Positions 55,155-63,950 of a stretch of DNA of 64,000 bases are shown piece after piece (the first letter of the stretch is position 1; each line of letters starts with the position of its first letter). This DNA is from Methylotenera oryzisoli (GTDB lineage: Bacteria > Pseudomonadota > Gammaproteobacteria > Burkholderiales > Methylophilaceae). The position numbers and the translations under genes were made by a program. The stretch is from NCBI RefSeq assembly GCF_004661485.1, contig NZ_PQVH01000008.1, forward strand, positions 434,001 through 498,000. Direction: 5' to 3'. The notes below the pieces were generated by a model. That model saw only the letters and a program-made list of their open reading frames with translations, made no database searches and had not been told where the DNA came from.

Positions 55155-55829
55155 ATGACCCACTCCCGCGAACAAGAAGCCATCAGCGCCTATTTCAAGT
55201 TGCTTGAAAAAAAAGGCGCTAAAAGTGGCATGCTTTACAAACGCTCGTTGTTTTTAGATCAATTTATACCGCTGTTACAAAACCAGGCTCTGGAGCGTAC
55301 AAGCTACAGCAAGGCCATAGAAAAAATCATTAAAACCCTTCCAGCCGATATTTGGCATGACAGCCTGAATACAGCAAGAGAGTTTTATCCATTTTGGATG
55401 CAGGATATTAAGGCCATTGCAGCATTTAGCAGACAAGGCGGCTTTGATATCCAGCCATTAAAATGGCAGCCTGAACCGACTACACTTAAAGCGCTGACCG
55501 ATCGTTTAAATACTGCAAAATTTAATGTTACCGAAACTAGGCTTTTAACTGCGTACACAAAAGCATTAAAAGATAAAGGCGCAAATCCACAGTTACTCGA
55601 TAACCGTGTTAATCTGGCTAAAATACTGTTGCTACAATTAAAAGGCGCGCCTACTGATGACGCCAGAGTGTATCGAGTTGGCGTAGACATGACATTGCCT
55701 TTATTTAAAATTGATGAGAACAAACAGCTATTTTTGCTAGTGATACGCGAGTTTTATCAATACTGGATAGATAACCCTGATAAAAACCTAGGCTCAGATC
55801 AAGGCATTGAAGTAACCTTTATCGAATAA
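55155..55829 (+). CDS. Uncharacterised helical protein downstream of trhO
   Basis: A 224-residue soluble protein not recognised. Its ATG directly follows the trhO stop (TAAATG), so it is made as a coupled partner of TrhO. No signal or membrane helix is seen. It is predicted mostly helical with a duplicated look: an N-terminal half (AISAYFKLLEKKGAKSGMLY, IKTLPADIWHDSLNTAREFY) and a C-terminal half (LLTAYTKALKDKGANPQLLD, FYQYWIDNPDKNLG). Each begins with a helix resembling the SAM-like core-binding domain of recombinases, though no catalytic domain follows. Function unknown. Confidence 0.75.
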   Translation: MTHSREQEAISAYFKLLEKKGAKSGMLYKRSLFLDQFIPLLQNQALERTSYSKAIEKIIKTLPADIWHDSLNTAREFYPFWMQDIKAIAAFSRQGGFDIQPLKWQPEPTTLKALTDRLNTAKFNVTETRLLTAYTKALKDKGANPQLLDNRVNLAKILLLQLKGAPTDDARVYRVGVDMTLPLFKIDENKQLFLLVIREFYQYWIDNPDKNLGSDQGIEVTFIE

Positions 55830-55852
55830 ACACCTTATCAAGTGAAATTAAC

Positions 55853-56608
55853 GTGCACAACACACTACGTATTGCCACTTTTAATATCCATAAAGGGTTA
55901 ACGCACTTTAACACGCACTTATCACTACACCAGCAGCGTGATCTGCTCAGAAAACTGCATGCTGACGTAGTGTTTTTACAAGAGGTACGCGACGTTCATC
56001 ACGAACACAGCAAACGCTTTGACACTTGGCCAATCGCAGGGCAAATGGAGTTTCTAGCCGATACGATATGGAAAGATTACGCCTACGGGAAGAATGCGGT
56101 CTATCCTGCCGGCCACCACGGCAACGCCTTGCTGTCTAAATTCCCTATCATCAAAACCACGAACATTGATATCTCTGCACATAGTAGCGAAGAGCGCGGT
56201 ATGCTACATACCGAAATTAACATCCCCAATTGGGATGCGCCATTACATACCATATGCGTACATCTGGGGCTGTTTGCACGCTGGCGAAAACAACAGCTAA
56301 TATTAATCCAAGACTATATTCAACGACACATTCCAGCCAATACACCACTCATTGTCGCTGGTGACTTTAACGACTGGGGCATGCGGTCTGGTAGGCATTT
56401 CTCACACCAAGTCGGTTTACAAGAAGTGTTTGCCCATCATACAGGCAAGCCTGCGCGTAGTTTTCCTTCATGGCTGCCAATTCTAAGGTTAGACCGTATT
56501 TACACCCGCGGATTTAAAATCCAGCATGTAGAGGTGCACTCAGGTGCACGCTTTTTAAAACTGTCCGATCACGCCATGTTATCTGCCACACTCACCAAGG
56601 GGCATTGA
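55853..56608 (+). CDS. Endonuclease/exonuclease/phosphatase-family protein (YbhP-like)
   Basis: A 251-residue metal-dependent phosphodiesterase-fold protein. EEP motifs: FNIHKGL at the start, FLQEVRD (metal Glu), HGNALLSKFPI, HLGLFARWR, VAGDFNDWG and SDHAM near the C-terminus (catalytic His). It starts with GTG at 55853 without a strong ribosome site, 23 bases after the preceding gene. In E. coli ybhP lies next to ybhO (clsB); the same pair occurs here, six bases apart, suggesting a shared role in phospholipid or membrane metabolism. Its true substrate is unknown. Confidence 0.88.
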   Translation: MHNTLRIATFNIHKGLTHFNTHLSLHQQRDLLRKLHADVVFLQEVRDVHHEHSKRFDTWPIAGQMEFLADTIWKDYAYGKNAVYPAGHHGNALLSKFPIIKTTNIDISAHSSEERGMLHTEINIPNWDAPLHTICVHLGLFARWRKQQLILIQDYIQRHIPANTPLIVAGDFNDWGMRSGRHFSHQVGLQEVFAHHTGKPARSFPSWLPILRLDRIYTRGFKIQHVEVHSGARFLKLSDHAMLSATLTKGH

Positions 56609-56614
56609 GGCACT

Positions 56615-57769
56615 ATGCATTTCATTAATGGGAATCATATCCAGCTGTTACGCAGTGGCGCTGAATACTTTCCTGCGCTTGAACATGCAATTGATCATGC
56701 ACGACATGAGGTGTATTTGCAAAGCTATATTTACGAAGCAGATAAAGTCGGCACGCTCATTGGTGAGGCCATGATTAGAGCGGTGAGTCGCGGAGTTTCT
56801 GTCTATTTACTGATTGATGGGTTTGGCTCCAAGACCTTACCAGAAGCCTATATTGAGCATCTCAGAGCGGCTGGCATCCATGTCATGATTTATCGCCAGA
56901 AGATATCACCGTGGACATTTAAAAAGAATCGGCTACGCAGGCTACATCAGAAAGTAGCGCTCATCGATGATATCACCGCTTTTGTTGGCGGCATCAATAT
57001 CATTGATGACAACAATGTGCCACATCAGATTGCGCCTAGAGTTGATTACGCGGTACGCGTGCAAGGCGCATTACTGCCGGTTATCGCGAATAGCGTGAAA
57101 AAGCTGTGGCAACATCTGGCATGGCTGCATTTTCACAGTAAACCCTTGCCTAAAACCAGCCCCAATGCACCTGCACACTATACTAGGGGAAGCATTAAGG
57201 CTGCCTTCGTCACGCGTGACAACATATTACACAGAAGAGATATTGAAGCGGCCTATCTAAAAGCGATTCATCGTGCCAAACATGAAATCATTATCGCCAA
57301 CGCCTATTTCATCCCCGGTAGAAAATTTCGTAAAGCGCTTATTAATGCCGCTGCTCGAGGCGTTAAAGTCAAATTACTGCTTCAAGGGCGTAAAGAATAT
57401 TTTTTAATGTTTGCAACCCATGCTTTTTATAATATCTTCTTGAAAAATGGTATTGAGATTTACGAATATCGTAAAAGCTTCATGCACAGCAAAGTTGCGG
57501 TCATCGACCAAGAATGGGCCACGGTTGGTTCATCCAACATTGACCCATTTAGCTTATTTCTAGCGCGTGAGGCTAATATATTCTTAAAAAATAAGCACTT
57601 TGCCGCTACCTTACACCAGGACATTACCGCTGCGATCAATAATGGTGCCTATCAGATCAAAGCGAATGATTGGGCAAAAGGTCACAGTGCAAAACGCTTT
57701 CTCTCCTGGATTGCATATGGCCTAGTACGCGTCTTTTTAGGCATCATTGGCTACGCAGATCAGCACTAA
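56615..57769 (+). CDS. clsB: Cardiolipin synthase B (phospholipase-D superfamily)
   Basis: Membrane-associated enzyme forming cardiolipin from two lipid molecules; 384 residues. It has two HKD motifs, HQKVALIDD (H111) and HSKVAVIDQ (H291), each followed by the usual GGINI and GSSNIDPFS. No N-terminal membrane helices, as in ClsB rather than ClsA. Ribosome site TTGAGG precedes the ATG. Follows the EEP gene as in E. coli ybhP-ybhO. Confidence 0.92.
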   Translation: MHFINGNHIQLLRSGAEYFPALEHAIDHARHEVYLQSYIYEADKVGTLIGEAMIRAVSRGVSVYLLIDGFGSKTLPEAYIEHLRAAGIHVMIYRQKISPWTFKKNRLRRLHQKVALIDDITAFVGGINIIDDNNVPHQIAPRVDYAVRVQGALLPVIANSVKKLWQHLAWLHFHSKPLPKTSPNAPAHYTRGSIKAAFVTRDNILHRRDIEAAYLKAIHRAKHEIIIANAYFIPGRKFRKALINAAARGVKVKLLLQGRKEYFLMFATHAFYNIFLKNGIEIYEYRKSFMHSKVAVIDQEWATVGSSNIDPFSLFLAREANIFLKNKHFAATLHQDITAAINNGAYQIKANDWAKGHSAKRFLSWIAYGLVRVFLGIIGYADQH

Positions 57770-57823
57770 CCTCACCTTTCTAGCCCCCATTTACCCGCTG
57801 CCTTTGCTCCGCTTTATTTAAGC

Positions 57824-57847
57824 GTTTAAGTTGCATTGAACTTAAAC
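57824..57847 (+). terminator. Hairpin after clsB
   Basis: 9-bp stem GTTTAAGTT/AACTTAAAC with a six-base loop in the 203-base clsB-cfa gap. No T-run follows. Likely the boundary between the two plus-strand groups; weak promoter-like boxes lie between it and 57960. Confidence 0.4.
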
Positions 57848-57972
57848 TCGCCACTTAGGACAAACCTGCTCTAGTGTTTGTAAACAACCGCACATTCACT
57901 TTGTTAATAACGCCACACAGCGAATTTAATAACATGTAGCTTTTTGCAAAAATAAAACAAAGAAAGACATCT

Positions 57973-59046
57973 ATGCAGCTTACTAACCTAGCGATTAATC
58001 TTGCGGAAAATGGCAAGTTTCCAGATTATCTAATCCGATATGGTATTCGACACCTTTCAAGACAACGCTTAGCTGAGATTAAGGCTAGCGACTGTGAGAA
58101 GTCTACTGAATTACAAACTAAGTTTATCGAGGCGATGAATGCAGCGCCCGCCGCACTGGTGCCAGAGCTTGCTAACGCGCAACACTATGAGGTGCCATCG
58201 GAATTTTTCGCTCTGTGCCTAGGCTCACATAAAAAATACAGCAGTTGCTTTTGGCTACCTGAAACAAAAAATCTGGATGAAGCAGAAGCCAATGCTTTAG
58301 ATTTAACTTGCACGCATGCAGACCTAAAAAATGGGCAATCGATACTCGAGCTTGGATGCGGTTGGGGTTCACTCACCTTATGGATGGCAGCGCGCTATCC
58401 CGACAGCAAAGTGACAGCGGTCTCCAACTCCAACTCTCAGCGTGAATATATTACCGCACGCGCCAAAGAAAGAGGGCTGAATAATATTCGTGTCATTACC
58501 TGTGATATGAATCGTTTTGATCCATCAGACTATGTTGATGAGCAGTTTCATCCTGCAAGCGGTTTTGACCGCGTGGTTTCAGTAGAAATGTTTGAGCATA
58601 TGCGTAACCACAAACTGCTATACAAGAAAATTCATGGCTGGCTTCTCCCGGGCGGTAAGTTCTTTATGCATATTTTTGTACATAGAAGCACCCCCTATCT
58701 GTTTGAGGTTCAGGGCGATGATGACTGGATGAGCCAATTTTTCTTCTCTGGCGGCATGATGCCCAGTGACGACCTGCCGCTCAACTTCCAATCAGACCTT
58801 AAATTAGTCAATCGCTGGCGTTGGGATGGCACACATTACGAAAAAACAGCCAATGCCTGGCTGCAGAACATGGATAAGCATTATGAAGAAATGACTGCTG
58901 TTTTGGGTCAAACCTACGGTTTAGAACAGGTAGAACAATGGCGTAACCGTTGGCGCATCTTTTTTATGGCTTGTGCTGAATTGTTTGGTTATAGAAATGG
59001 TCAAGAGTGGTGGGTCTCACATTACCTATTTAAGCGTGAATCTTAA
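57973..59046 (+). CDS. Cyclopropane-fatty-acyl-phospholipid synthase-family methyltransferase
   Basis: SAM-dependent methyltransferase of the Cfa/mycolic-acid-methylase superfamily; 357 residues. SAM motif ILELGCGWGSLTLWMA, then VTAVSNSNSQREYI, VSVEMFEHMRNHKLLYKKI and the FMHIFVHRSTPYLFE region. The variant HRSTPYLFE and the lack of an N-terminal lipid-binding domain differ from E. coli Cfa, so the product may be a methylated or otherwise altered acyl chain, not a plain cyclopropane. First gene of the terminal lipid operon. Confidence 0.9.
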   Translation: MQLTNLAINLAENGKFPDYLIRYGIRHLSRQRLAEIKASDCEKSTELQTKFIEAMNAAPAALVPELANAQHYEVPSEFFALCLGSHKKYSSCFWLPETKNLDEAEANALDLTCTHADLKNGQSILELGCGWGSLTLWMAARYPDSKVTAVSNSNSQREYITARAKERGLNNIRVITCDMNRFDPSDYVDEQFHPASGFDRVVSVEMFEHMRNHKLLYKKIHGWLLPGGKFFMHIFVHRSTPYLFEVQGDDDWMSQFFFSGGMMPSDDLPLNFQSDLKLVNRWRWDGTHYEKTANAWLQNMDKHYEEMTAVLGQTYGLEQVEQWRNRWRIFFMACAELFGYRNGQEWWVSHYLFKRES

Positions 59047-59064
59047 TATCTCAAAAGATAAGTG

Positions 59065-59577
59065 ATGCTGCTGCTAAATTTTGCTCTGTTTCAGGTTTCA
59101 TGGTTTGCCTGTGTGGTGGGTGCGGCTAACTCACAGCCATGGTTAGGCGTAATCGTTACCATCATGGTATTGGCTTGGCATTTATATCAAACAAATCAAG
59201 CGAATCGTGAATTAAAAGTCTTGCTGAGCACCATGCTTATTGGTGCTTTGTTAGATCAATCACTGCTCTCGTCGCGTCTGATTGATTACCAACATCCTGG
59301 TTGGCACACATCAATTGTACCAGTATGGATTTTAGCGTTATGGTTAGCGTTTGCCACCACGCTCAATATGAGCCTAGCGTGGATGCATAAACGTTATTGG
59401 ATAAGTTTCATCTTTGGCATGTTAGGTGGGCCACTAGCCTATATGGCTGCCGAAAAACTAGGCGCAGTGACCATAACAAGCCAGCTTGCTTATGTTGCGC
59501 TAGCAACAGGCTGGGCAATGATTACGCCCTTATTGCTTTTGATTGCCCACCACATTAATAGCGTTGAGAGAGCCTGA
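59065..59577 (+). CDS. DUF2878 family membrane protein
   Basis: Integral membrane protein of 170 residues with about five helices (FALFQVSWFACVVGAANS, VIVTIMVLAWHLYQ, IVPVWILALWLAFATTLNMS, FIFGMLGGPLAYMAAEKLGA, YVALATGWAMITPLLLLIA). It matches the DUF2878 family, which usually travels with Cfa-like and DUF1295 genes. A GTG at 59062 is an alternative start; ATG at 59065 is preferred. Function unknown, presumably lipid-linked. It ends one base before the DUF1295 gene. Confidence 0.88.
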   Translation: MLLLNFALFQVSWFACVVGAANSQPWLGVIVTIMVLAWHLYQTNQANRELKVLLSTMLIGALLDQSLLSSRLIDYQHPGWHTSIVPVWILALWLAFATTLNMSLAWMHKRYWISFIFGMLGGPLAYMAAEKLGAVTITSQLAYVALATGWAMITPLLLLIAHHINSVERA

Positions 59578-59578
59578 C

Positions 59579-60352
59579 ATGCCATTCTTAGACCTTTACT
59601 TGAACGGACTTTGCGTAATGCTGGCATTCGCGCTCATGGGATGGATAGTGAGTGTTTTCAGACAAAACGTCACACACGTAGACAGCATGTGGAGCTTATT
59701 TTTCTTACTGGCAAGTTTTGCGTATGTGGAATCGTTTAGTGCTATCAGTGCAAGAGGTCTAATAGCGCTAAATCTATTAACAATCTGGGCTTTACGTTTA
59801 TCCATTTACTTAACACGTCGCAACTGGGGTCCGCATGAAGATCATCGCTATGTCGCCATACGCCAAAACAATGCACCACACTTTAAATGGACCAGCCTAT
59901 ACATCGTATTTGGTTTGCAAGCTGTGTTAGCTTGGATTATTTCATTACCAATACTAGGTAGCATCAACTCTAGCACGCCCTTAAACATCATCGATATCGT
60001 CGGTATATTGTTGACTGTGTTTGGCATTACTTGGGAATCAATAGCTGACTGGCAACTGACCAAATTTAAACGTATGAATACCAATCAACATAAAGTTCTA
60101 AATAACGGGGTTTGGCGCTATTCACGCCACCCAAACTACTTTGGTGAGTGCTGTGTATGGTGGGGGTTTTTCCTGATCGCACTGGCAGGTGGCGCTTGGT
60201 GGTCACTGCCTTCAGTCATATTAATGACCTTATTACTACTCAAGGTAAGCGGTGTTGCACTATTAGAAAAAGATATTGCCGAGCGTCGCCCAGAGTATCT
60301 GCACTACATTAAAACCACTAACTCGTTTATACCCGGCAAACCTAAAAGTTAA
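59579..60352 (+). CDS. DUF1295 / steroid-5-alpha-reductase-like membrane protein
   Basis: Membrane protein of 257 residues with about six helices. The C-terminal ISOPRENYLCYSTEINE-methyltransferase/5-alpha-reductase-type signature is clear: RHPNYFGECCVWWGFFLI and the closing LEKDIAERRPEYLHYIKTTN. Members reduce double bonds of, or methylate, lipid substrates using NADPH or SAM. The frame opens at TTG 59543 inside DUF2878, but ATG 59579 fits the family start. It works most likely on the same lipids as its neighbours. Confidence 0.9.
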   Translation: MPFLDLYLNGLCVMLAFALMGWIVSVFRQNVTHVDSMWSLFFLLASFAYVESFSAISARGLIALNLLTIWALRLSIYLTRRNWGPHEDHRYVAIRQNNAPHFKWTSLYIVFGLQAVLAWIISLPILGSINSSTPLNIIDIVGILLTVFGITWESIADWQLTKFKRMNTNQHKVLNNGVWRYSRHPNYFGECCVWWGFFLIALAGGAWWSLPSVILMTLLLLKVSGVALLEKDIAERRPEYLHYIKTTNSFIPGKPKS

Positions 60353-60387
60353 TGCTGACTCAAGATAACTACTGAGTACATATCCTG

Positions 60388-61035
60388 ATGAAACTGCCCC
60401 GCCTGTTAGGCAATATGCTGTTTACACTGGTGCTAGGATTAGCATCAGTGAATGCCCATTCAAAAGAATGGGCGTTTGATGTGTACTTAGATAAAACTAA
60501 AATCGGTGAACACACCTTCACCCTCAATGAAAACGATACGCTAATTAGCCGCGCTAAGTTCAATGTAAAGTTATTGTTTATCAATGCGTATCAATACGAC
60601 CACCAAGCAACAGAAAGCTGGGATAAAAACTGCCTTAAAAGTTTAGCGTCAGAGACATTGGAGAACAAGAAAAAAACGGTTGTGAAAGCTCAGCGCCAAG
60701 CTGACCATTTTGAGGTAAAGAGCGGCAATGCAGTACAGAATCTGCCGGCTTGTACCATGACGTTTGCATATTGGAACCAAAAAATCTTGGAGCAATCCAA
60801 ATTGCTGAATCCGCAAAACGCTGAATTTTTAGACACCTCAATCAAGCCGTTAGGCAAAGTCTTGTTAGAGGTGAAAGGTAAGGCGATAGAAACCTTCCAC
60901 TACAAGCTTGATGCCAGTTTACAGGGGAAACAAAAATTAAACATTGAATTATGGTACTCAGCAGATAAGCAAGAATGGGTTGGATTAAAGTCCATCACCC
61001 CTGAAGGCTATCATATTTATTACAAATTAAAATGA
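60388..61035 (+). CDS. DUF6134 family periplasmic protein
   Basis: Secreted protein of 215 residues. Signal peptide about 1-24 (LLGNMLFTLVLGLASVNAHS). The mature part is a beta-rich lipocalin-like single domain (WAFDVYLDKTKIGEHTFTLN, LISRAKFNVKLLFINAYQYD, PACTMTFAYWNQKILEQSKL), matching DUF6134. Two Cys (CLKSL and PACTM) could form a disulfide. Such genes accompany the DUF1295/lipocalin set. It ends in a 4-base overlap with the lipocalin gene. Function unknown; lipid binding or transport would suit fold and context. Confidence 0.85.
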   Translation: MKLPRLLGNMLFTLVLGLASVNAHSKEWAFDVYLDKTKIGEHTFTLNENDTLISRAKFNVKLLFINAYQYDHQATESWDKNCLKSLASETLENKKKTVVKAQRQADHFEVKSGNAVQNLPACTMTFAYWNQKILEQSKLLNPQNAEFLDTSIKPLGKVLLEVKGKAIETFHYKLDASLQGKQKLNIELWYSADKQEWVGLKSITPEGYHIYYKLK

Positions 61036-61580
61036 CTAACCACATGATGAATATCAGTAAAAGGCTTATCTTAATGACTTTACTAGCAACGCTAATCCCG
61101 GCTTGCGCGAGCAAACAACTAGCCAAGATTGAGACTGTACCGCAGGTAGATTTGCCTAAGTTCATGGGAGACTGGTATGTGATTGCTGCCATTCCAACCT
61201 CCATTGAAACTGAGTCTTACAATGCGATTGAAAACTATCGACTAAAGGATGATGGCACGATCGCCACCACATTTACGTTTAATAAGGGCAGCTTAAACGG
61301 CCCTAAAAAAACATATGAGCCACATGGATTTGTCGTCAAAGACTCAGGAAATGCAAAATGGGGCATGCAGTTTATCTGGCCAATTAAAGCAGAGTACCTG
61401 ATTGCGTACCTTGACGAAAATTACACACAAACCGTGATTGCCCGTAATGCGAGAGATTACGTATGGATTATGGCTAGATCTCCTAGCATAAGTGAAAGTG
61501 ACTACAAAAAACTGACCTCACTTGTTCAAAATTTAGGTTATAACACAAGCAAGCTTCGCGAAGTACCTCACAACAAATAA
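61032..61580 (+). CDS. Lipocalin-family outer-membrane lipoprotein (Blc-like)
   Basis: Small lipid-binding lipoprotein of 182 residues. Signal peptide with lipobox IPAC (Cys 26), slightly off-consensus. The lipocalin signature KFMGDWYVIAAIPTSIE carries the GxW motif, and YVWIMARSPSISESDY closes the barrel. E. coli Blc binds lysophospholipids and serves the stressed envelope. It starts within the DUF6134 stop (ATGA), so the two secreted proteins are coupled. Confidence 0.92.
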   Translation: MTNHMMNISKRLILMTLLATLIPACASKQLAKIETVPQVDLPKFMGDWYVIAAIPTSIETESYNAIENYRLKDDGTIATTFTFNKGSLNGPKKTYEPHGFVVKDSGNAKWGMQFIWPIKAEYLIAYLDENYTQTVIARNARDYVWIMARSPSISESDYKKLTSLVQNLGYNTSKLREVPHNK

Positions 61581-61642
61581 GCGTATTTGACAACTAACAG
61601 CCAATGATCATCAAAAAAGTTTACGAGAATTGTATAACCATT

Positions 61643-62599
61643 ATGTTTAATAAATTGCTTTCATGGTTTGATAATCATGCAGTCAACCTTAATGGCTATG
61701 CTGATATTTCAGAAAATCAATGGCATAGCATAGATTGGCTGCGCGTAGTGCCATTTACCTTGATACACCTCGCATGCTTTGCTGTGGTTTTTGTCGGGTT
61801 TAGCTGGTTTGCATTAGGGTTTGCTGTTGCACTTTATTTGATAAGAATGTTCGCGATTACCGCGTTTTATCATCGCTACTTTTCACACAGGGCATTTCGT
61901 ACCAGCCGAGTTTTCCAATTCATATTAGCCTTAATTGGGGCTACAGCAGTGCAACGCGGCCCTATCTGGTGGGCATCTCATCACCGTCACCATCATTTAT
62001 ATTCGGATGAAACCGAGGACGCACACTCCCCTGTTCAACATGGTTTTTTATGGAGCCATTTTGGATGGTTTCTATCATCAAAACACTTCACAGCGCATAC
62101 AGAGAACATTAAGGAACTCTCTAAATTTGCAGAGCTCCGTTTTTTAGATCGTTTTGATGCCATCGTTCCAATACTGTTAGCCATCAGCATTTATATGCTA
62201 GGGGATTGGCTCGGAGGCCACTACCCAGCACTTAATACCAACGGTCTGCAATTACTGGTTTGGGGGTTTGCCATTTCCACAGTAGTGCTTTACCACGCAA
62301 CGTTTACCGTTAACTCACTCGCTCACGTATGGGGTCAACGTCGCTATGCCACTACAGATCAAAGCAGAAATAATTTTTGGATTGCTTTAGCTACACTGGG
62401 CGAAGGCTGGCATAACAATCACCACCATTACCCAGGCTCTGCCAAACAAGGCTTTTACTGGTGGGAAGTCGATTTAACTTATTACGGGTTAAAGTTGCTG
62501 GCAATGTGTGGCCTCATTTGGGATTTACGTACAGTGCCAATATCAATTAGAGAGTCCCGTAAAATCAAACCTGAATCCGGTAGCTTAAATCCAGGTTAG
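61643..62599 (+). CDS. Membrane acyl-CoA/acyl-lipid desaturase (delta-9 type)
   Basis: Di-iron desaturase that puts double bonds into acyl chains; 318 residues from ATG 61643 (an upstream ATG at 61604 would add 13 residues; neither has a clear ribosome site). Three His boxes are intact: HRYFSHR, HRHHH and HNNHHH. Four membrane helices bracket them. C-terminal part: GFYWWEVDLTYYGLKLLAMC. Located between the lipocalin and the FAD oxidoreductase; unsaturated chains it makes may be the substrate of the Cfa-like enzyme. Confidence 0.93.
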   Translation: MFNKLLSWFDNHAVNLNGYADISENQWHSIDWLRVVPFTLIHLACFAVVFVGFSWFALGFAVALYLIRMFAITAFYHRYFSHRAFRTSRVFQFILALIGATAVQRGPIWWASHHRHHHLYSDETEDAHSPVQHGFLWSHFGWFLSSKHFTAHTENIKELSKFAELRFLDRFDAIVPILLAISIYMLGDWLGGHYPALNTNGLQLLVWGFAISTVVLYHATFTVNSLAHVWGQRRYATTDQSRNNFWIALATLGEGWHNNHHHYPGSAKQGFYWWEVDLTYYGLKLLAMCGLIWDLRTVPISIRESRKIKPESGSLNPG

Positions 62600-62696
62600 A
62601 TAAACGCTAGAAGTCACATTGCCCATATAGTCACTGGGGGATAGACAACAGTAATCAGGATGACTTTTTGTTTTAATATATTTGAAAGATTTAAGT

Positions 62697-63950
62697 TTGA
62701 AAATTGCGATTATTGGAAGTGGGATTGCGGGTAATACGATAGCGCATCATCTGCATGCAACACACGACATCACCGTATTTGAGGCTGAAAGCCATATTGG
62801 CGGCCACACCCACACACACCAGATACAACATGAGGGCAAAACATTTAATGTAGACACCGGTTTTATTGTATTTAATGACCGCACGTATCCAAACTTTATC
62901 AACCTGTTGAACGAACTCAATGTGGCATGGCAACCTAGCAGCATGAGCTTTAGTGTGCGGTGTGAAAAAACAGGCCTAGAGTACAACGGTACCAGCCTAA
63001 ATAGCCTATTTGCACAAAGACTTAACCTATTTAAGCCTTCATTTCACCGCATGATTCGAGATATTTTGCGCTTTAACCAGGCTTCACTGGCACTACTTGA
63101 AGATGGCAATGAAATAAAGCTAGGTGATTACTTAACGCAAGGCAACTACAGCCAGCAATTTATAAACCACTATATCGTGCCAATGGGCGCCGCTATTTGG
63201 TCAACCGATGCCAAGCAGATGCTTGCATTTCCTGCCAGATTTTTTGTAAGATTTTTTCACCATCATGGCATGCTATCCGTGAATAACAGGCCAGAATGGC
63301 GCACGATTAAAGGCGGGTCGGCCAGCTATGTACAAGCACTCACAGCGCCTTTCCAACATAAAGTGAGATTAAATACACGGATTGCAAGCGTGCGTCGCCT
63401 TAAACAATCTGTACGCATCAAACCAGTAAATGGGGAAGAAGAAAAGTTCGATTTTGTATTTTTCGCATGCCACAGCGACCAAGTGCTTCATTTATTAAAA
63501 GATAAAACAGACGCTGAGACAGAAATTCTGGGGGCGATTCCATATCAAGAAAACACCATCTTTTTACACCATGACACCAAGCTCTTACCAAAGAAGAAGC
63601 TAGCTTGGGCTGCATGGAACTACCATGTCACTACACCACCCTCCAACAAAGTTGCCGTGACCTACAACATGAACATTTTACAAAACCTGGAATCTGCAGA
63701 GCCGCTATTAGTGACACTAAATCACACGCACGACATTAATCCTGACAAAGTGATTAAACGTCTTAGCTACATGCACCCACTATATACTTTAGCAGGCGCA
63801 ACAGCTCAGGCAAGACATCACGAAATTAGCGGCGTTAATCGCACGGCTTACGCTGGTGCTTATTGGCGTAACGGTTTTCATGAAGACGGTGTAGTCAGTG
63901 CATTGGAAGCACTTAAACATTTTGAGCAGTACCAAAATGCATCAAAATAA
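62697..63950 (+). CDS. FAD-dependent amine-oxidase-like oxidoreductase of the lipid operon
   Basis: Flavoprotein of 417 residues: dinucleotide-binding IAIIGSGIAGNTIAHHL, the FAD-ribose Glu in VFEAESHIGGHTHT, a substrate-binding NTGFIVFN-like stretch (VDTGFIVFNDRTYPNFINLL), MGAAIWSTDAKQML, and the C-terminal TAYAGAYWRNGFHEDGVVSA. It resembles the NAD/FAD-binding proteins that go with DUF1365 and Cfa genes and may act on acyl chains. No ATG is available: TTG at 62697 gives MKIAIIGSGIAG, while TTG at 62682 adds five residues and lacks a ribosome site. Its end overlaps the next gene by 14 bases. Confidence 0.88.
   Translation: MKIAIIGSGIAGNTIAHHLHATHDITVFEAESHIGGHTHTHQIQHEGKTFNVDTGFIVFNDRTYPNFINLLNELNVAWQPSSMSFSVRCEKTGLEYNGTSLNSLFAQRLNLFKPSFHRMIRDILRFNQASLALLEDGNEIKLGDYLTQGNYSQQFINHYIVPMGAAIWSTDAKQMLAFPARFFVRFFHHHGMLSVNNRPEWRTIKGGSASYVQALTAPFQHKVRLNTRIASVRRLKQSVRIKPVNGEEEKFDFVFFACHSDQVLHLLKDKTDAETEILGAIPYQENTIFLHHDTKLLPKKKLAWAAWNYHVTTPPSNKVAVTYNMNILQNLESAEPLLVTLNHTHDINPDKVIKRLSYMHPLYTLAGATAQARHHEISGVNRTAYAGAYWRNGFHEDGVVSALEALKHFEQYQNASK

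Noticed and set aside
57848-57972. ECF-sigma (RpoE/ChrR-type) promoter before the Cfa-like gene
   Set aside because: No TGATCC-type -35 with a suitable -10 was seen; only a weak TTGTTA/TTTAAT pair, too poor to annotate.
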